A stretch of DNA of 64,000 nucleotides from Halopseudomonas oceani (GCF_002903165.1 NZ_PPSK01000007.1:111827-175826); one strand, 5' to 3'; shown: positions 29,431 through 39,889, counted from the first letter of the stretch. Program-made: numbers and translations. Notes: generated by a model from the sequence alone, not told the origin.

Positions 29431-31880
29431 GCGCTTGCCTCCGGTAGATGGCTGGCGGCTTGGCTGCCGGCGGGATGGCCGACGCGAGTCAGTCGCAGGG
29501 CGTTGAGTACGACCAGCAGCGAGCTGAGTGACATGCCGAGGGCGGCGAGCGCTGGGGTAACCAGACCGAATGCGGCCAGCGGCAGCACGGCGAGATTGTA
29601 CAGGGTAGCCCAGCCGAGGTTCTCAATCATGATCGCTCGGGTCTTGCGGGCAATGGTCATGGCCTGCAGTAGGGCGCTCAGATGGCTGCCGAGCAGCACT
29701 GCGTCGGCGTTGGTCTTGGCCAGATCAGATGCGTTGCCCATGGCTACCGAGATATCGGCACTGGCCAGTACCGGGACATCGTTGACGCCGTCACCGAGCA
29801 TCATCACCTTTTCTCCGGCGGCCTGGCGGGCCTGGACGAAGGCCAGCTTGTCGTCCGGACTGGCGTTGCCGAGGGCCTGCTTAATGCCAAGCGTGCGGGC
29901 GACGCGATCGACGACCCGTTGATGGTCGCCGGACAGCAGGACGATTTTCAGGCCGCGGGCGCGCAGTCCGTCAATCAGCTCGCCAGCGTCGCTGCGCAGC
30001 CGGTCATTGAGAGCAAACCAGCACAGCGGTCCCTGTTCGCCGGCGAGCAGCAACCATTGGCCGTCTCCAGCAGGGCGCTCGGGTTCAGCCTGGCCGGACA
30101 GCGCCATGGCGAAATCGGGCTTGCCGATGCGTAGCATCTGACCGTCGCATTCGCCTTCCAGACCCTGGCCGGGCACGTTGTTGCATTGCTGCGCCTGGGC
30201 GCTGCTGCGGCCGAATGCGCGGGCGATGGGGTGCTCTGAGTGGCTTTCGAGCATCTGCGCCCAGCGCAGAGCCTGATCCGCATTGACCCCGGCCAAGGGC
30301 AGCACCTGCTCGAGTGTCATGCGGCCTTCGGTCAGGGTGCCGGTCTTATCCAGAATGACCGTCTGGATCTGTGGCAGACCTTCGAGCACGTGGCCGCGGG
30401 TGATCAGCAGCCCCAGCTTGTGCAGGCTACCGGTGGCGGTGGTCAGCGCGGTGGGCGTGGCCAGTGACAGCGCGCAGGGGCAGGTGGCAACCAGCATCGC
30501 CAGCACGATCCAGAAAGCTGTATGCAGATCGGCCGCCCACCACCATGCGCTGCCGACCACCACGGCGGCGAGCAGCACGGCCAGCAGGAAGTACTGGGCA
30601 ACGTCATCAGCCAGACGGCCGAGTCGCGGTTTGTCGGACTGGGCACGTTCCAGTAGACGAACGATAGCGGACAGCCGCGTCTCCTCGCCCAGCGCCTCGA
30701 TGCGCAGGCGCAGCGGGCCTTCCACATTGAGCGTGCCGGCGGTGACGGTATCGCCGGCTGCTTTGGCGATCGGCAGGTACTCGCCGGACAGCGCGGACTC
30801 ATCAAGGCTGCTTTGGCCGCTGATAATGGTGCCGTCGGCGGGGATGCTTTCCCCCGGTCTGACTTCCACCACGTCGCCGCAGCGCAGCTCATCCAACATG
30901 ATGCGCTGGCTGTTGCCGTCGGCATCTATGCGCACGGCGCTGGGCGGCAGCAGGTTGACCAGTTTGGCGGTGCTTTCGACCGTACGCTGTCGAGCCCGCC
31001 GCTCCAGGTAGCGCCCGGCAAGCAGGAACAGGGCAAACATGGTGACCGAGTCGAAGTAGACCTCGCCGCTACCGATCAGGGTGGCGTAGATACCGGCCAG
31101 ATAGGCACCGCCAATCGCCAGCGAAACCGAAACGTCCATGCTAAGGCGCCGGTTGCGCAGGTCGCGCCAGGCACCCTGGAAGAAGGGCGCACAGCTGTAA
31201 AACACCACGGGTGTGGTCATCAGCAGGCTGGCCCAGCGCAGCAGGTCGGCCATGCGTTCGGTGACGTCCTGGTTGAATTCCTCGGACAGAGCCATGGTCG
31301 CCATCATTACCTGCATAAACAGCAGGCCTGCCAGTCCCAGACGGCGCAGGTAACGACGGTTCTCGGCAGCGATCTGCTCCGAGGCCTTGTCCGGCTCGTA
31401 GGGGTGGGCGGCGTAGCCAATTTTGCGCAGCGTTTTGAGCAGCGTCGACAGCCGGGTCTGGTCGTCTTGCCAGCGCAGGGTGAGGCGTTGGTTGCCCATG
31501 TTCAGGGCAGCGTCACTGACCCCGGGCTGGGCACGCAGGTGGCGTTCGATCAGCCAGCCGCAGGCTGCACAGCTGATGCCTTCGACCAGCAGTATGGCCT
31601 GTTGCTCTTCGCCTTCACGCCGGGTGAAGCGCTGCTGTACGTCGTCCCGATCGTACAGCTCCAGTTCTTCCTGCAATGCACGTGGCATGGCCTCGGGGTT
31701 GGCCGAGGTTTCGGTACGGTGACGGTAGTAGGATTCGAGACCCGCGCTGCAGATGGCTTCGGCCACGGCCTGACAGCCGGGGCAGCACATCGGCCGCGAT
31801 TCGCCGAACACGGTAACGTGCCAGGGCGCGCCGGTGGGAACCGGCTCGCCGCAGTGGTAGCAGGGGGTGGGGTGGGACAT
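29427..31880 (-). CDS. ccoI: Copper-transporting P1B-type ATPase CcoI
   Basis: Inner-membrane copper exporter that supplies copper for cbb3 oxidase assembly. The N-terminus has a Cys-rich segment (CYHCG, CCPGC) and a heavy-metal domain with GISCAACGW. The membrane metal site is ATCPCALSLATPTA. The phosphorylation motif DKTGTLTEG and hinge GDGVNDVPVL are complete. The length of 817 residues fits FixI/CcoI. It lies between ccoH and ccoS with a 3-base gap and a 4-base overlap. Confidence 0.94.
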   Translation of the reverse strand: MSHPTPCYHCGEPVPTGAPWHVTVFGESRPMCCPGCQAVAEAICSAGLESYYRHRTETSANPEAMPRALQEELELYDRDDVQQRFTRREGEEQQAILLVEGISCAACGWLIERHLRAQPGVSDAALNMGNQRLTLRWQDDQTRLSTLLKTLRKIGYAAHPYEPDKASEQIAAENRRYLRRLGLAGLLFMQVMMATMALSEEFNQDVTERMADLLRWASLLMTTPVVFYSCAPFFQGAWRDLRNRRLSMDVSVSLAIGGAYLAGIYATLIGSGEVYFDSVTMFALFLLAGRYLERRARQRTVESTAKLVNLLPPSAVRIDADGNSQRIMLDELRCGDVVEVRPGESIPADGTIISGQSSLDESALSGEYLPIAKAAGDTVTAGTLNVEGPLRLRIEALGEETRLSAIVRLLERAQSDKPRLGRLADDVAQYFLLAVLLAAVVVGSAWWWAADLHTAFWIVLAMLVATCPCALSLATPTALTTATGSLHKLGLLITRGHVLEGLPQIQTVILDKTGTLTEGRMTLEQVLPLAGVNADQALRWAQMLESHSEHPIARAFGRSSAQAQQCNNVPGQGLEGECDGQMLRIGKPDFAMALSGQAEPERPAGDGQWLLLAGEQGPLCWFALNDRLRSDAGELIDGLRARGLKIVLLSGDHQRVVDRVARTLGIKQALGNASPDDKLAFVQARQAAGEKVMMLGDGVNDVPVLASADISVAMGNASDLAKTNADAVLLGSHLSALLQAMTIARKTRAIMIENLGWATLYNLAVLPLAAFGLVTPALAALGMSLSSLLVVLNALRLTRVGHPAGSQAASHLPEASA

Positions 31881-31883
31881 GCC

Positions 31884-32402
31884 TTACTTTGCAGTCAGCT
31901 GGTATTGCTTTCCCTTGGCCAGATGCAGTTCACCGGTCAGGCGCCATCCATCGTCGCCTGAGTTGTCCGGGTCACCCAGTTCGATGTAACGACGCCCTTC
32001 GATACGATTTTCCAGCTGACCGGTGTAGGTGTTGCCCTGAATTTGGCGCAACACGATGCTGCGGTCGCGGGAGGCGTGGGTCGGTGAGATTAGATCGAGT
32101 TTGAGACTGCTTGGCAGCGGCTGCAGCTCGCCACCGAGCTGCAGGCTGATATCGCCGGTCACATCGTCGATACTGAAGCCAGCCACAATGCCCAGCCTGC
32201 TGGCATTGTGGTCCTGGTCCAGGTACATGTTGATGGCCTTGCCTTCACTGTAGTAATTGTCGCGAACCAGACTGTCAGGATTGAGGGTTGCGACCATCAG
32301 CAGGCCAATACCAATGAGCACCGCAAAACCAAGGATGGCAATAACAAACCATGCCCAGAACTGCTTATACCAGGGTGAGGTTGAATTGAGGTGCTGCGTC
32401 AT
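31884..32402 (-). CDS. ccoH: cbb3 oxidase assembly protein CcoH (FixH)
   Basis: Single-span membrane protein that stabilises cbb3 oxidase assembly intermediates. The N-terminus has the family segment SPWYKQFWAWFVIAILG leading into one helix, followed by NPDSLVRDNYYSEGKAIN and a periplasmic beta domain. Two starts are possible. The ATG at 32402 has AGGA 7 bases upstream (172 residues). The ATG at 32420 shares its A with the ccoG stop (TGATG, 178 residues). Both leave the family region intact. Confidence 0.9.
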   Translation of the reverse strand: MTQHLNSTSPWYKQFWAWFVIAILGFAVLIGIGLLMVATLNPDSLVRDNYYSEGKAINMYLDQDHNASRLGIVAGFSIDDVTGDISLQLGGELQPLPSSLKLDLISPTHASRDRSIVLRQIQGNTYTGQLENRIEGRRYIELGDPDNSGDDGWRLTGELHLAKGKQYQLTAK

Positions 32403-32419
32403 GCTTGGTCCTGTGGTCA

Positions 32420-33829
32420 TCAGCGAACCTGCGGTGCCATAAAGCGGCTTTCGGCTTCGGCGCGCACGTCCTCATCATCAGTTGCGGTCACTTTGAAGGT
32501 GATCGGGATGTTGGTCGCACCACCCAGCTCGGCCGGATCCATCTGCACGTTCAGAGGCAGCTCCAGCTTGTGGCTAGGGGCTACGGTGAGACGGTTGTCG
32601 GGCAGTTCCAGTTTCAGGCCCGGATGCCCGGCCACCTCGATCTGATAGGTTCGCTCGGTCTGTGCCTTGTTGAAAACTTTGACAATGTACACGTTCTCGA
32701 CATCACCAGCACTGGTTTCTCGATACAGAACGTTGCGGTCGCGTTCAATATCCAGCGACACCTGGCTGAGGTTGCCCACAGTGATGATGAACAGGCAGAT
32801 CATGGCCACCAGAGCGGTACCGTAGCCGATCAGGCGAGGGCGCAGCCAATGGGTGTTCTTGCCTTCCAGCGCGTGCTCAGTGGTATAGCGAATCAGGCCG
32901 CGCGGGTATTCCATCTTGTCCATGATTTCATCACAGGCGTCGACGCAGGCAGCACAGCCGATGCACTCGTACTGCAGGCCTTCACGAATGTCGATGCCGG
33001 TAGGGCAGACCTGGACACAGACCTGGCAATCGATGCAGTCACCCTTGCCAACTTCTGCCGGATCGACCCCTTTCTTGCGTGCGCCGCGTGGCTCACCGCG
33101 TTTGGTGTCGTAGGAAACGATCAGGGTGTCGGCATCAAACATGACGCTCTGGAAGCGGGCGTAGGGGCACATGTAGATGCACACTTGCTCACGCAGCCAG
33201 CCAGCGTTGATGTAGGTCGCGGCGGTAAAGAAAAATACCCAGAACAGTGCCCAGCCAGCGATCTGCAGGGTGAAGATGTCGACGAACAGCCCGCGAATAG
33301 GCGTGAAATAGCCGACGAAGGTAATCGCGGTGATCAGTGATACCGCCAGCCAGATGCTGTGCTTGGCCGCCTTGCGCAGGAACTTGTTGGCGCTCATGGG
33401 GGCGTTGTCGAGCTTGAGTCTGGCGTTGCGCTCACCTTCGGTTACGCGCTCGGCCCACATGAAAATCCAGGTCCACACGGTCTGCGGGCAGGTATAGCCG
33501 CACCAAACGCGGCCAGCGAACACGGTAATAAAGAACAGGCCGAAGGCGCAGATGATCAGTAGAAACGACAGCAGGAAGAAGTCTTCCGGTTGGAAGGTTG
33601 CGCTGAAGATATGGAACTGGCGCGCTGGCAGGTCCCACAGCACGGCCTGGCGGTCGCCCCACGGCAGCCAGACGGTGCCGAAGTAAAGCAGAAACAGGAA
33701 GGCTACACCGAGCAGCCGAATGTTCTTGAACAGGCCCTTGTAGGAGCGGGTCTGAATCTTGTTGCGTTTGGCATACAGGTCGATGGTTTCGACCTTGGGA
33801 GTCACATCTTCGAGAGGGATCTTGCTCAT
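32420..33829 (-). CDS. ccoG: cbb3 oxidase assembly protein CcoG (RdxA/FixG)
   Basis: Membrane-bound iron-sulfur protein proposed to reduce copper(II) for delivery to cbb3 oxidase. Several transmembrane helices at 40-220 include the YTCPQTVWTWIF motif. A ferredoxin domain follows with two 4Fe-4S patterns (CIDCQVCVQVCP and CIGCAACVDACD). A periplasmic Ig-like C-terminal domain ends the protein. The length is 469 residues. It heads the ccoGHIS operon; an ANR-like site is centred about 145 bases before the start codon. Confidence 0.94.
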   Translation of the reverse strand: MSKIPLEDVTPKVETIDLYAKRNKIQTRSYKGLFKNIRLLGVAFLFLLYFGTVWLPWGDRQAVLWDLPARQFHIFSATFQPEDFFLLSFLLIICAFGLFFITVFAGRVWCGYTCPQTVWTWIFMWAERVTEGERNARLKLDNAPMSANKFLRKAAKHSIWLAVSLITAITFVGYFTPIRGLFVDIFTLQIAGWALFWVFFFTAATYINAGWLREQVCIYMCPYARFQSVMFDADTLIVSYDTKRGEPRGARKKGVDPAEVGKGDCIDCQVCVQVCPTGIDIREGLQYECIGCAACVDACDEIMDKMEYPRGLIRYTTEHALEGKNTHWLRPRLIGYGTALVAMICLFIITVGNLSQVSLDIERDRNVLYRETSAGDVENVYIVKVFNKAQTERTYQIEVAGHPGLKLELPDNRLTVAPSHKLELPLNVQMDPAELGGATNIPITFKVTATDDEDVRAEAESRFMAPQVR

Positions 33830-33966
33830 GGTCAGGCTAACCCTATCAGGCAGGTAGGATGGCTAGGCAGACTGGCCTCACGTAGGGACAGACTTTGCCT
33901 TCAGTACAGAAAATAGACCTCTTGGGCCAGTAGAACAATGCGACCGGTAGTCGCGTGCAGGGTCTA

Positions 33967-33980
33967 TTGACCTAGGTCAT
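33967..33980. promoter_or_regulatory. ANR/FNR box upstream of ccoG
   Basis: TTGAC-CTAG-GTCAT matches the FNR/ANR consensus TTGAT-N4-ATCAA with the common C/G variation and one terminal mismatch. It sits between the ccoNOQP terminator and ccoG, so it most likely drives ccoGHIS. Confidence 0.7.
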
Positions 33981-33983
33981 AAA

Positions 33984-34016
33984 GTAAAACGGGGAGACCT
34001 AGTCTCCCCGTTTTAC
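33984..34016 (-). terminator. Terminator of ccoNOQP
   Basis: A perfect 15-bp stem (GTAAAACGGGGAGAC / GTCTCCCCGTTTTAC) with a three-base loop lies 20 bases after the ccoP stop. On the minus strand the right arm ends in TTTTA. It separates the oxidase structural operon from the assembly operon. Confidence 0.85.
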
Positions 34017-34035
34017 TGTCAGAACACCCTGCGTG

Positions 34036-34926
34036 TTACTGCGCGTCTTTGTGGGACAGGCTGTAAACGTAGGAGGCGAGCATGTGAATCTTGTCCTCGC
34101 CCAGGTGTGCCTGAGTCGGCATGTGACCGTTACGACCGTAGCGGATAGTCTGCTGGACTTGCAGGTTGCTGGAACCGTACAGCCAGATGTCGTCGCTCAG
34201 GTTCGGCGCACCCAGTTGCTGGTTGCCCTTGCCCTCGGGGCCGTGGCAGACCGCACAGGTGTTGGTGTAGATAGTCTTGCCTGCTGCCAGGTCGACACCT
34301 TCGGTTTCCAGACCAGACAGGCTGCGGACGTAGCCAGCGACGTTACGTACACCGTCTTCGCCGATGACCGCCAGCCAGGCCGGCATCGCAGCCTGACGGC
34401 CGCCACGCAGGGTGGTCTTGATGGTCTCCGGGTCACCGCCATACAGCCAGTCGTTGTCGGTCAGGTTCGGGAAGCCGAACGCGCCGCGGGCGTCAGAGCC
34501 GTGGCAGACCGAGCAGTTGGTGGCAAACAGACGTTGGCCGATGGCAACCGCTTCCGGGATCTTCGCGACGTCTTCTACCGGCATGGCCGTGTATTTGGCA
34601 AAGATCGGCGCAAAGCGCTCTTCGGCTCTGGCAACTTCAGCCTCGTACTGGCCAACCTGGGTCCAGTTCAGGTAGCCCGGCCATTTGCCCAGGCCCGGGA
34701 ACAGGAACAGATAGACCGCAGAGAAGACCATGGTCAGGATGAAGAGCATGAACCACCAGCGGGGCAGGGGGTTATCGTACTCCTCAATACCGTCAAAGCT
34801 GTGGCCCATGGTCTCGTTGGTCGGGCCGGGACGCTGGGTTTTGCGGGTGGCCAGCAGCAGCCAGAGGATCAGGCCAAGGCAGGTCAGGGTCAGAATGACA
34901 ATGTACCCGCTCCAGAAATTAGTCAT
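34036..34926 (-). CDS. ccoP: cbb3 cytochrome c oxidase subunit III, diheme CcoP
   Basis: Membrane-anchored diheme cytochrome c that passes electrons to the catalytic subunit. There are two N-terminal transmembrane helices (about 5-26 and 58-78). Two heme c motifs follow: CSVCHGSDA and CAVCHGPEG, with downstream Met ligands. The length is 296 residues. The start overlaps the ccoQ stop by four bases. Confidence 0.96.
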   Translation of the reverse strand: MTNFWSGYIVILTLTCLGLILWLLLATRKTQRPGPTNETMGHSFDGIEEYDNPLPRWWFMLFILTMVFSAVYLFLFPGLGKWPGYLNWTQVGQYEAEVARAEERFAPIFAKYTAMPVEDVAKIPEAVAIGQRLFATNCSVCHGSDARGAFGFPNLTDNDWLYGGDPETIKTTLRGGRQAAMPAWLAVIGEDGVRNVAGYVRSLSGLETEGVDLAAGKTIYTNTCAVCHGPEGKGNQQLGAPNLSDDIWLYGSSNLQVQQTIRYGRNGHMPTQAHLGEDKIHMLASYVYSLSHKDAQ

Positions 34927-35114
34927 TGCTTGTTACTCCTAGCATCTTTGTGCTGCTCGTCCGAGGTCTCTTGCACGTCGTCGTCGGCAAACGGCAGCTG
35001 AGCGGCTTCGTCGAAGTCCTTCTTCTTGTATGAGCTGTAGGCCCAAATCACGACGCCGATGAAGGCCACCATGGCGAAGACGGTGCCGAGACCCTGGAGA
35101 GTGCTGTTATCCAT
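34923..35114 (-). CDS. ccoQ: cbb3 oxidase small subunit CcoQ
   Basis: Small subunit (63 residues) that stabilises the cbb3 complex. One transmembrane helix (about 8-27) is followed by [17 protein letters not shown], typical of CcoQ. It lies 6 bases after ccoO and overlaps ccoP. Confidence 0.93.
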   Translation of the reverse strand: MDNSTLQGLGTVFAMVAFIGVVIWAYSSYKKKDFDEAAQLPFADDDVQETSDEQHKDARSNKQ

Positions 35115-35120
35115 GGTGGC

Positions 35121-35729
35121 TTACCGATCCGACAGGACAGTGCCGAGGTGCTGCAGGTAGGCGATCAGAGCATCCATTTCGGATACACCCTGAACGGCTT
35201 CCTTGGCACCGGCGATGTCTTCGTCGGTATAGGGAACACCCATGCTGCGCAGCACTTCCATCTTCTTGGCGGTGTACTTGCCATCAAGTACGCCTTCCTG
35301 AAGCCAGGGGAATGCAGGCATTTTGGATTCCGGCACTACATCCTGAGGTTTGATCAGGTGAGCGCGGTGCCAGTCGTCGGAGTAACGACCGCCGACACGA
35401 GCCAGGTCCGGACCGGTACGCTTGGAGCCCCACAGGAAGGGGTGATCCCAAACGCTTTCACCGGCAACCGAGTAATGACCATAACGCTCGGTCTCGGCAC
35501 GGAACGGACGGATCATCTGCGAGTGGCAGCCAACGCAGCCTTCACGGATGTAGATGTCGCGACCTTCCAGTTCAACCGCAGTGTAAGGGCGCAGGCCCTC
35601 AACCGGTTCGGTGGTTTCTGGCTGGAAGAACAGCGGGACGATCTGCACCAAGCCGCCGAAGCTGATCGCAATGACCATCAGGACGACCATCAGACCAAGG
35701 TTTTTTTCTACTGTTTCATGCAGTTTCAT
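35121..35729 (-). CDS. ccoO: cbb3 oxidase subunit II, monoheme CcoO
   Basis: Membrane-anchored cytochrome c of the oxidase. An N-terminal helix (about 13-35) precedes the heme motif [20 protein letters not shown]. The start at ATG 35729 has GAGGGA 7 bases upstream and is preferred to an in-frame start at 35801 that would run into ccoN. The length is 202 residues. Confidence 0.95.
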   Translation of the reverse strand: MKLHETVEKNLGLMVVLMVIAISFGGLVQIVPLFFQPETTEPVEGLRPYTAVELEGRDIYIREGCVGCHSQMIRPFRAETERYGHYSVAGESVWDHPFLWGSKRTGPDLARVGGRYSDDWHRAHLIKPQDVVPESKMPAFPWLQEGVLDGKYTAKKMEVLRSMGVPYTDEDIAGAKEAVQGVSEMDALIAYLQHLGTVLSDR

Positions 35730-35740
35730 TAACGCGTCCC

Positions 35741-37168
35741 TCAGGCAGTCTGTGCGGCGGCTTCGAGGTTGGCCGCTTTGCTGTGGCGCACGGTACGCCA
35801 TACGTTGTAGGCCATCAGCAGCATGCCGATCAGGAAGAAGGCACCGCCGATTGCGCGGACGATGAAGCCATAGTGGCTTGCTTCCAGTGCTTCAACGAAG
35901 GAGTAGGTCGGTGTGCCGTCTACGTTCACTGCGCGCCACATCAGGCCCTGGGTGATGCCGTTGACCCACATGGAGACGATGTACAGTACGGTACCGATGG
36001 TCGCCAGCCAGAAGTGGGTGTTGATCAGCGCGGTGCTGTACATGGCTTCACGGCCGAACACTTTCGGGATCAGGTGATACAACGAGCCAATGGAGATCAT
36101 GGCAACCCAGCCCAGTGCACCGGCGTGTACGTGACCAATGGTCCAGTCGGTGTAGTGCGACAGCGCGTTGACGGTTTTGATGGCCATCATCGGGCCTTCA
36201 AAGGTGGACATGCCGTAGAACGCCAAAGCCACAACCAGGAAGCGCAGGATCGGGTCGGTGCGCAGTTTGTGCCAGGCGCCGGACAGGGTCATCATGCCGT
36301 TGATCATACCGCCCCAGGAGGGTGCCAGCAGAATCAGGGACATAACCATGCCCAGGGACTGAGCCCAGTCAGGCAGAGCGGTGTAGTGCAGGTGGTGCGG
36401 ACCGGCCCAGATGTAGATCGCGATCAGCGCCCAGAAGTGCACGATGGACAGGCGATACGAGTAGATCGGACGCTCTGCCTGCTTGGGAACAAAGTAGTAC
36501 ATCATGCCCAGGAAGCCGGCAGTCAGGAAGAAACCAACCGCGTTGTGGCCGTACCACCATTGAACCATGGCGTCGGTTGCACCGGCATACAGCGAGTACG
36601 ACTTGGTCAGGCTGACCGGAATCGCCATGCTGTTGACGATGTGCAGGACGGCAACGGTGATGATGAAGCCACCGAAGAACCAGTTACCTACATAGATGTG
36701 CTTCATCTTGCGCTTCATGATGGTGCCAAAGAACACCAGAGCATAGCTGACCCAGACGACAGCAATCAGGATGTCGATCGGCCATTCCAGCTCGGCGTAT
36801 TCCTTGCTGGAGGTCAGACCCATCGGCAGGGTAACGGCGGCGAGCACGATGACTGCCTGCCAGCCCCAGAACGTAAAGGCTGCCAGGCCATCAGAGACCA
36901 GGCGCGCCTGCGAGGTACGTTGTACCACGTAGTAGGAAGTGGCAAACAGGGCACATCCGCCGAAGGCGAAGATGACCGCGTTAGTGTGCAACGGACGCAA
37001 ACGTCCGAAGGTAGTCCACGGCAAGCCAAAATTCAGTTCGGGCCAGACCAGTTGGGACGCAATGAAGACGCCCATGGCCATGCCCACGATACCCCAGACC
37101 ACCGTCATGACGGCGAACTGGCGTACCACCTTATAGTTATAGGCTGTCGGAGTGGTAGCTGTGCTCAT
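35741..37168 (-). CDS. ccoN: cbb3 cytochrome c oxidase catalytic subunit I, CcoN
   Basis: Heme-copper oxidase catalytic subunit with 12 transmembrane helices and high oxygen affinity. Ligand-rich helices are visible, including [26 protein letters not shown] and [13 protein letters not shown]. The length is 475 residues from the ATG at 37168; an in-frame GTG at 37180 is also open. It starts the ccoNOQP operon. An ANR-like box is centred about 84 bases before the start. Only one ccoNOQP set is present here, whereas several pseudomonads carry two in tandem. Confidence 0.96.
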   Translation of the reverse strand: MSTATTPTAYNYKVVRQFAVMTVVWGIVGMAMGVFIASQLVWPELNFGLPWTTFGRLRPLHTNAVIFAFGGCALFATSYYVVQRTSQARLVSDGLAAFTFWGWQAVIVLAAVTLPMGLTSSKEYAELEWPIDILIAVVWVSYALVFFGTIMKRKMKHIYVGNWFFGGFIITVAVLHIVNSMAIPVSLTKSYSLYAGATDAMVQWWYGHNAVGFFLTAGFLGMMYYFVPKQAERPIYSYRLSIVHFWALIAIYIWAGPHHLHYTALPDWAQSLGMVMSLILLAPSWGGMINGMMTLSGAWHKLRTDPILRFLVVALAFYGMSTFEGPMMAIKTVNALSHYTDWTIGHVHAGALGWVAMISIGSLYHLIPKVFGREAMYSTALINTHFWLATIGTVLYIVSMWVNGITQGLMWRAVNVDGTPTYSFVEALEASHYGFIVRAIGGAFFLIGMLLMAYNVWRTVRHSKAANLEAAAQTA

Positions 37169-37510
37169 GCGAGATTCCACGGATAGCAGTTGGTTTATGG
37201 GTATTAAAGCGTTGGCAAGTATGAGGAAAGCCCGTGCTCATTGCAATGACATAGGTCAGTGCTACGGTGCCTTGCAGAGCCTCTGAGCTGGTCGGTTGCG
37301 GTAGCCAAAAGCAGGCATTCAGCTGCTCTTTGCTGACTGCCTTATGCCCCCGAGCGACCTGCACAGGGCGCTGCGCAGTTCTGCCATTGGCGGCAGACCG
37401 TGCCTCGCTCTTGAGCCTAGCCAGCTATTGCCGAGAAGTGAAGCTGGCAGGCGTCGCCAGTGTGTGACAAGGTGTCGCACTGTTTCAGTGCATATATATA
37501 AAAGGAAGGC
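37169..37510. other. Divergent intergenic region upstream of ccoN
   Basis: A 342-base region without a gene separates ccoN from the plus-strand hydrolase. It contains the ANR-like site at 37246-37259, a CATACT -10-like box at 37218-37223 on the minus strand, and the hydrolase ribosome site AAAGGAAGG just before 37511. Confidence 0.6.
37246..37259. promoter_or_regulatory. ANR/FNR box upstream of ccoN
   Basis: The site ATGAC-ATAG-GTCAG keeps the symmetrical TGAC-N4-GTCA core of the FNR/ANR consensus. Its centre would be at -41.5 if transcription starts near 37211, and a CATACT -10-like box lies at the matching place. This is a class II activator layout. Confidence 0.6.
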
Positions 37511-38128
37511 ATGAGCGTTTCATTTCTTGTTGATGAACCAACTGGCGCTCCGTTAGCACAGCTGTTGCTGGCTCATGGCGCGGGCGCCCCGATGGATAGC
37601 CCGTTCATGGATTTGCTCGCGGCGGCGCTGGCTGCGCGTCACGTGCGGGTGCTGCGCTTCGAGTTTCCTTATATGGCCGAGCGGCGGGAAACCGGGCGCA
37701 AGCGTCCACCGAATCCGATGCCGGTGCTGCAATCTGCGTTTCGTGATCAGGCGGGTCGGATTGATGCTCCTTTCTATGTCGGAGGCAAGTCGATGGGCGG
37801 GCGGGTCGCCAGCATGCTGGCTGCCGAGATCGGCGCCAGTGGCTTTGTGTGTTTCGGCTATCCATTTCATCCGCCGGGCAAGCCGGAGCGCACCCGTATT
37901 GATCATCTGCAGGAGCTGGGTTGCCGCGGGTTGATAGTGCAGGGTACCCGCGACCCGTTTGGCAAGCCGGATGAGGTGGCTGGCTATGCGCTGGACCCCG
38001 CGTTGCGTTTGCACTGGCTGCAAAGCGGTGAGCACGACTTCAAGCCGCTCAAGGCCAGCGGGTTGTCCCAGCAAGGGCTGATAACGGAGGCCGCCGAGGT
38101 GGCGGCCGGGTTTATGCGCGGCATTTGA
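37511..38128 (+). CDS. KANL3/Tex30-like alpha/beta hydrolase
   Basis: Probable cytoplasmic alpha/beta-fold hydrolase of 205 residues. The N-terminal LLAHGAGAPMDSPFM carries the oxyanion-type HGAGA loop, and the nucleophile elbow is GGKSMGG (Ser near residue 95). Further conserved points are TRDPFG (acid) and SGEHDFKP (His). AAGGAAGG precedes the ATG. It resembles the KANL3/Tex30 dienelactone-hydrolase-like family common in proteobacteria; the substrate is not known. Confidence 0.82.
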   Translation: MSVSFLVDEPTGAPLAQLLLAHGAGAPMDSPFMDLLAAALAARHVRVLRFEFPYMAERRETGRKRPPNPMPVLQSAFRDQAGRIDAPFYVGGKSMGGRVASMLAAEIGASGFVCFGYPFHPPGKPERTRIDHLQELGCRGLIVQGTRDPFGKPDEVAGYALDPALRLHWLQSGEHDFKPLKASGLSQQGLITEAAEVAAGFMRGI

Positions 38129-38182
38129 GGCGCGGCCGGGTCGCCGTCCCGCTGCGTCTGCTCCTGAGGCTTGCTGGCAAGG

Positions 38183-39889
38183 TTACACGCCAAGCGCTGC
38201 CGGCATTACCGCAGCTGACATGGTGCCCCAGCGGCGGCCCTTGACGAACAAGGGAACGTAAAGCACGAAAATCACGGTGCTGGTGCCGGGTAGCACGAAG
38301 GTCCCCAGGTTCAGATAGGTGCAACTGCTCATCACCCGCAGGTCGCTCTCGCTGGCGACAGCAAAGCGCTTGTAGTTGCTGCGTGCGGCGTCGATGCGCG
38401 GGTCTCCGGTCGGCGGCTGTGACGAGGCGCTGCGACTGGTCGGCAGGTAGCCTTTCTCGTTCACTGCGGCCATATAGACAATGCCGTCCTTGCCGCCCTT
38501 GTCCCACTCATCCAGCAGTGGCCGAATGCGCTCGATGAAGGCATCTGCCCAGCGCACGTCGTGTTTCGGAGGATTGGTGTTTGGGATGGGGGAGTAGTTC
38601 TGATCGAACAGATCAACGCCTGTTGCGGCAATCTGATCCAGCTGCGATTCGATTTCGTGCCGGCGCGCCATCAACAGTTCGGTTACCGCCTCCATATGGC
38701 CTTCGCCGAGCCGGAACCCGGCCAGCGAGCGCAGCGTCAGGTTGGTGTTGTCACGCAACGAGTCGGCCTGGCTGAGGCTGGACTCCATATGCTGGCTGAT
38801 GGTGATACTCAAATCGCGAATTTCACCCCCATGCTTGAGCGTCTCGGCATTCGTAGCGGTCAGCTCTTCCAGCGCGCTGCTGACCACCAGCAAGTCATCG
38901 TTGGCGCGCTGGAAGTCGTCGACCATGGCGTCGAACTGATCGGCGGCGCTGCTGACCGCGACGCCTGCTGATGCCGCCTGTTCCTGCATGCCCTGGGTTT
39001 GCTGGTCAGCGCCGGCCATGGCGCTGGACATCTCTTCCATAAGCTGACTGATCTGGTCAGCCGCGCTGCCTACCTTGATTGACAGGTTACGGACCTCGTC
39101 GGCAACAACGGCAAAGCCGCGGCCTTGCTCTCCGGCACGCGCCGCCTCAATGGCAGCGTTGAGCGCGAGCATGTTGGTCTGTGCGGAAAAGTCCTGCACG
39201 GTGGTCAGGATCTCGCGAATACGGCTGGATGTGGTATTCAGTGCGCTGACGTTGTCCTTGAAGCCACTCATGACGTCGCCGATGCGCTGCATCTGCGTAC
39301 GCGCGTCATTCATCTGCACGCGCGACTCGCGGGCGACGTCGAGGTTGCGTGCGTTCACTTCGGTGACGCCACTGGCTCGATGGGAAATATCCTGCAATGC
39401 GCTGGTGGTCTGCTCGCTGGCCTGGAAGATCAATTCGGACAGTTGTTGCTGGACCTGGGCGTCCCGCGCCGCCTGCTCTGACAGTAGCCGGCTATTGGCC
39501 GAGGCGAGGGCGGTGGCCAGGCTGTTGTGCTGCAGCTCGATAATCACGCCGCGCAGGCGATTATTCAGCTGCGCAAAGGTTTGGCTGGCGTCGTCCTGTT
39601 CGAGCTGCTGGGGGTTGAGCCGAAGGTCGATTTGGCTGCTGTTGATGCGAGTAAAGAGTTGGGCAAGGCCGCTGCTGCTGCGCTGGCGCGCCAGCCCCTG
39701 CCAGGTAAACGCCAAGGTCGGCAGGATCATCGCCGCTGCGACCCAGAACAGCACGCCAGACGTGCTGGCAAGGACCGCAGCAAAGAAAAAAGCTTCGCAC
39801 GCAAGCAGGCCGCTGAGGGTCAGACGTCCGCTGGTTAAGCTGGATGCGGGGGTGTCCGCAAGGGCGTTGCTTTGTTGTTGGGATATCAT
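38183..39889 (-). CDS. Methyl-accepting chemotaxis protein with C-terminal cytoplasmic sensor region
   Basis: Chemoreceptor of 568 residues. Two close hydrophobic spans at about 24-66 anchor it with almost no periplasmic part. The signalling domain (about 190-400) includes the tip [22 protein letters not shown]. After the signalling helices come about 150 further residues with [19 protein letters not shown] and [15 protein letters not shown]. This conserved C-terminal module is seen in a group of proteobacterial receptors and is thought to act as the input. Strong GGAGG lies 6 bases before the ATG. It sits next to a TRAP transporter on the same strand, so it might respond to the transported acid; that is inference. 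Confidence 0.88.
   Translation of the reverse strand: MISQQQSNALADTPASSLTSGRLTLSGLLACEAFFFAAVLASTSGVLFWVAAAMILPTLAFTWQGLARQRSSSGLAQLFTRINSSQIDLRLNPQQLEQDDASQTFAQLNNRLRGVIIELQHNSLATALASANSRLLSEQAARDAQVQQQLSELIFQASEQTTSALQDISHRASGVTEVNARNLDVARESRVQMNDARTQMQRIGDVMSGFKDNVSALNTTSSRIREILTTVQDFSAQTNMLALNAAIEAARAGEQGRGFAVVADEVRNLSIKVGSAADQISQLMEEMSSAMAGADQQTQGMQEQAASAGVAVSSAADQFDAMVDDFQRANDDLLVVSSALEELTATNAETLKHGGEIRDLSITISQHMESSLSQADSLRDNTNLTLRSLAGFRLGEGHMEAVTELLMARRHEIESQLDQIAATGVDLFDQNYSPIPNTNPPKHDVRWADAFIERIRPLLDEWDKGGKDGIVYMAAVNEKGYLPTSRSASSQPPTGDPRIDAARSNYKRFAVASESDLRVMSSCTYLNLGTFVLPGTSTVIFVLYVPLFVKGRRWGTMSAAVMPAALGV

Noticed and set aside
30813..31961. 382-residue open frame antisense to ccoI
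   Set aside because: Shadow of a secure P-type ATPase gene.
35783..37186. 467-residue open frame antisense to ccoN
   Set aside because: Shadow of a secure membrane protein gene; His/Gly/Asp-rich translation is the usual reverse of hydrophobic codons.
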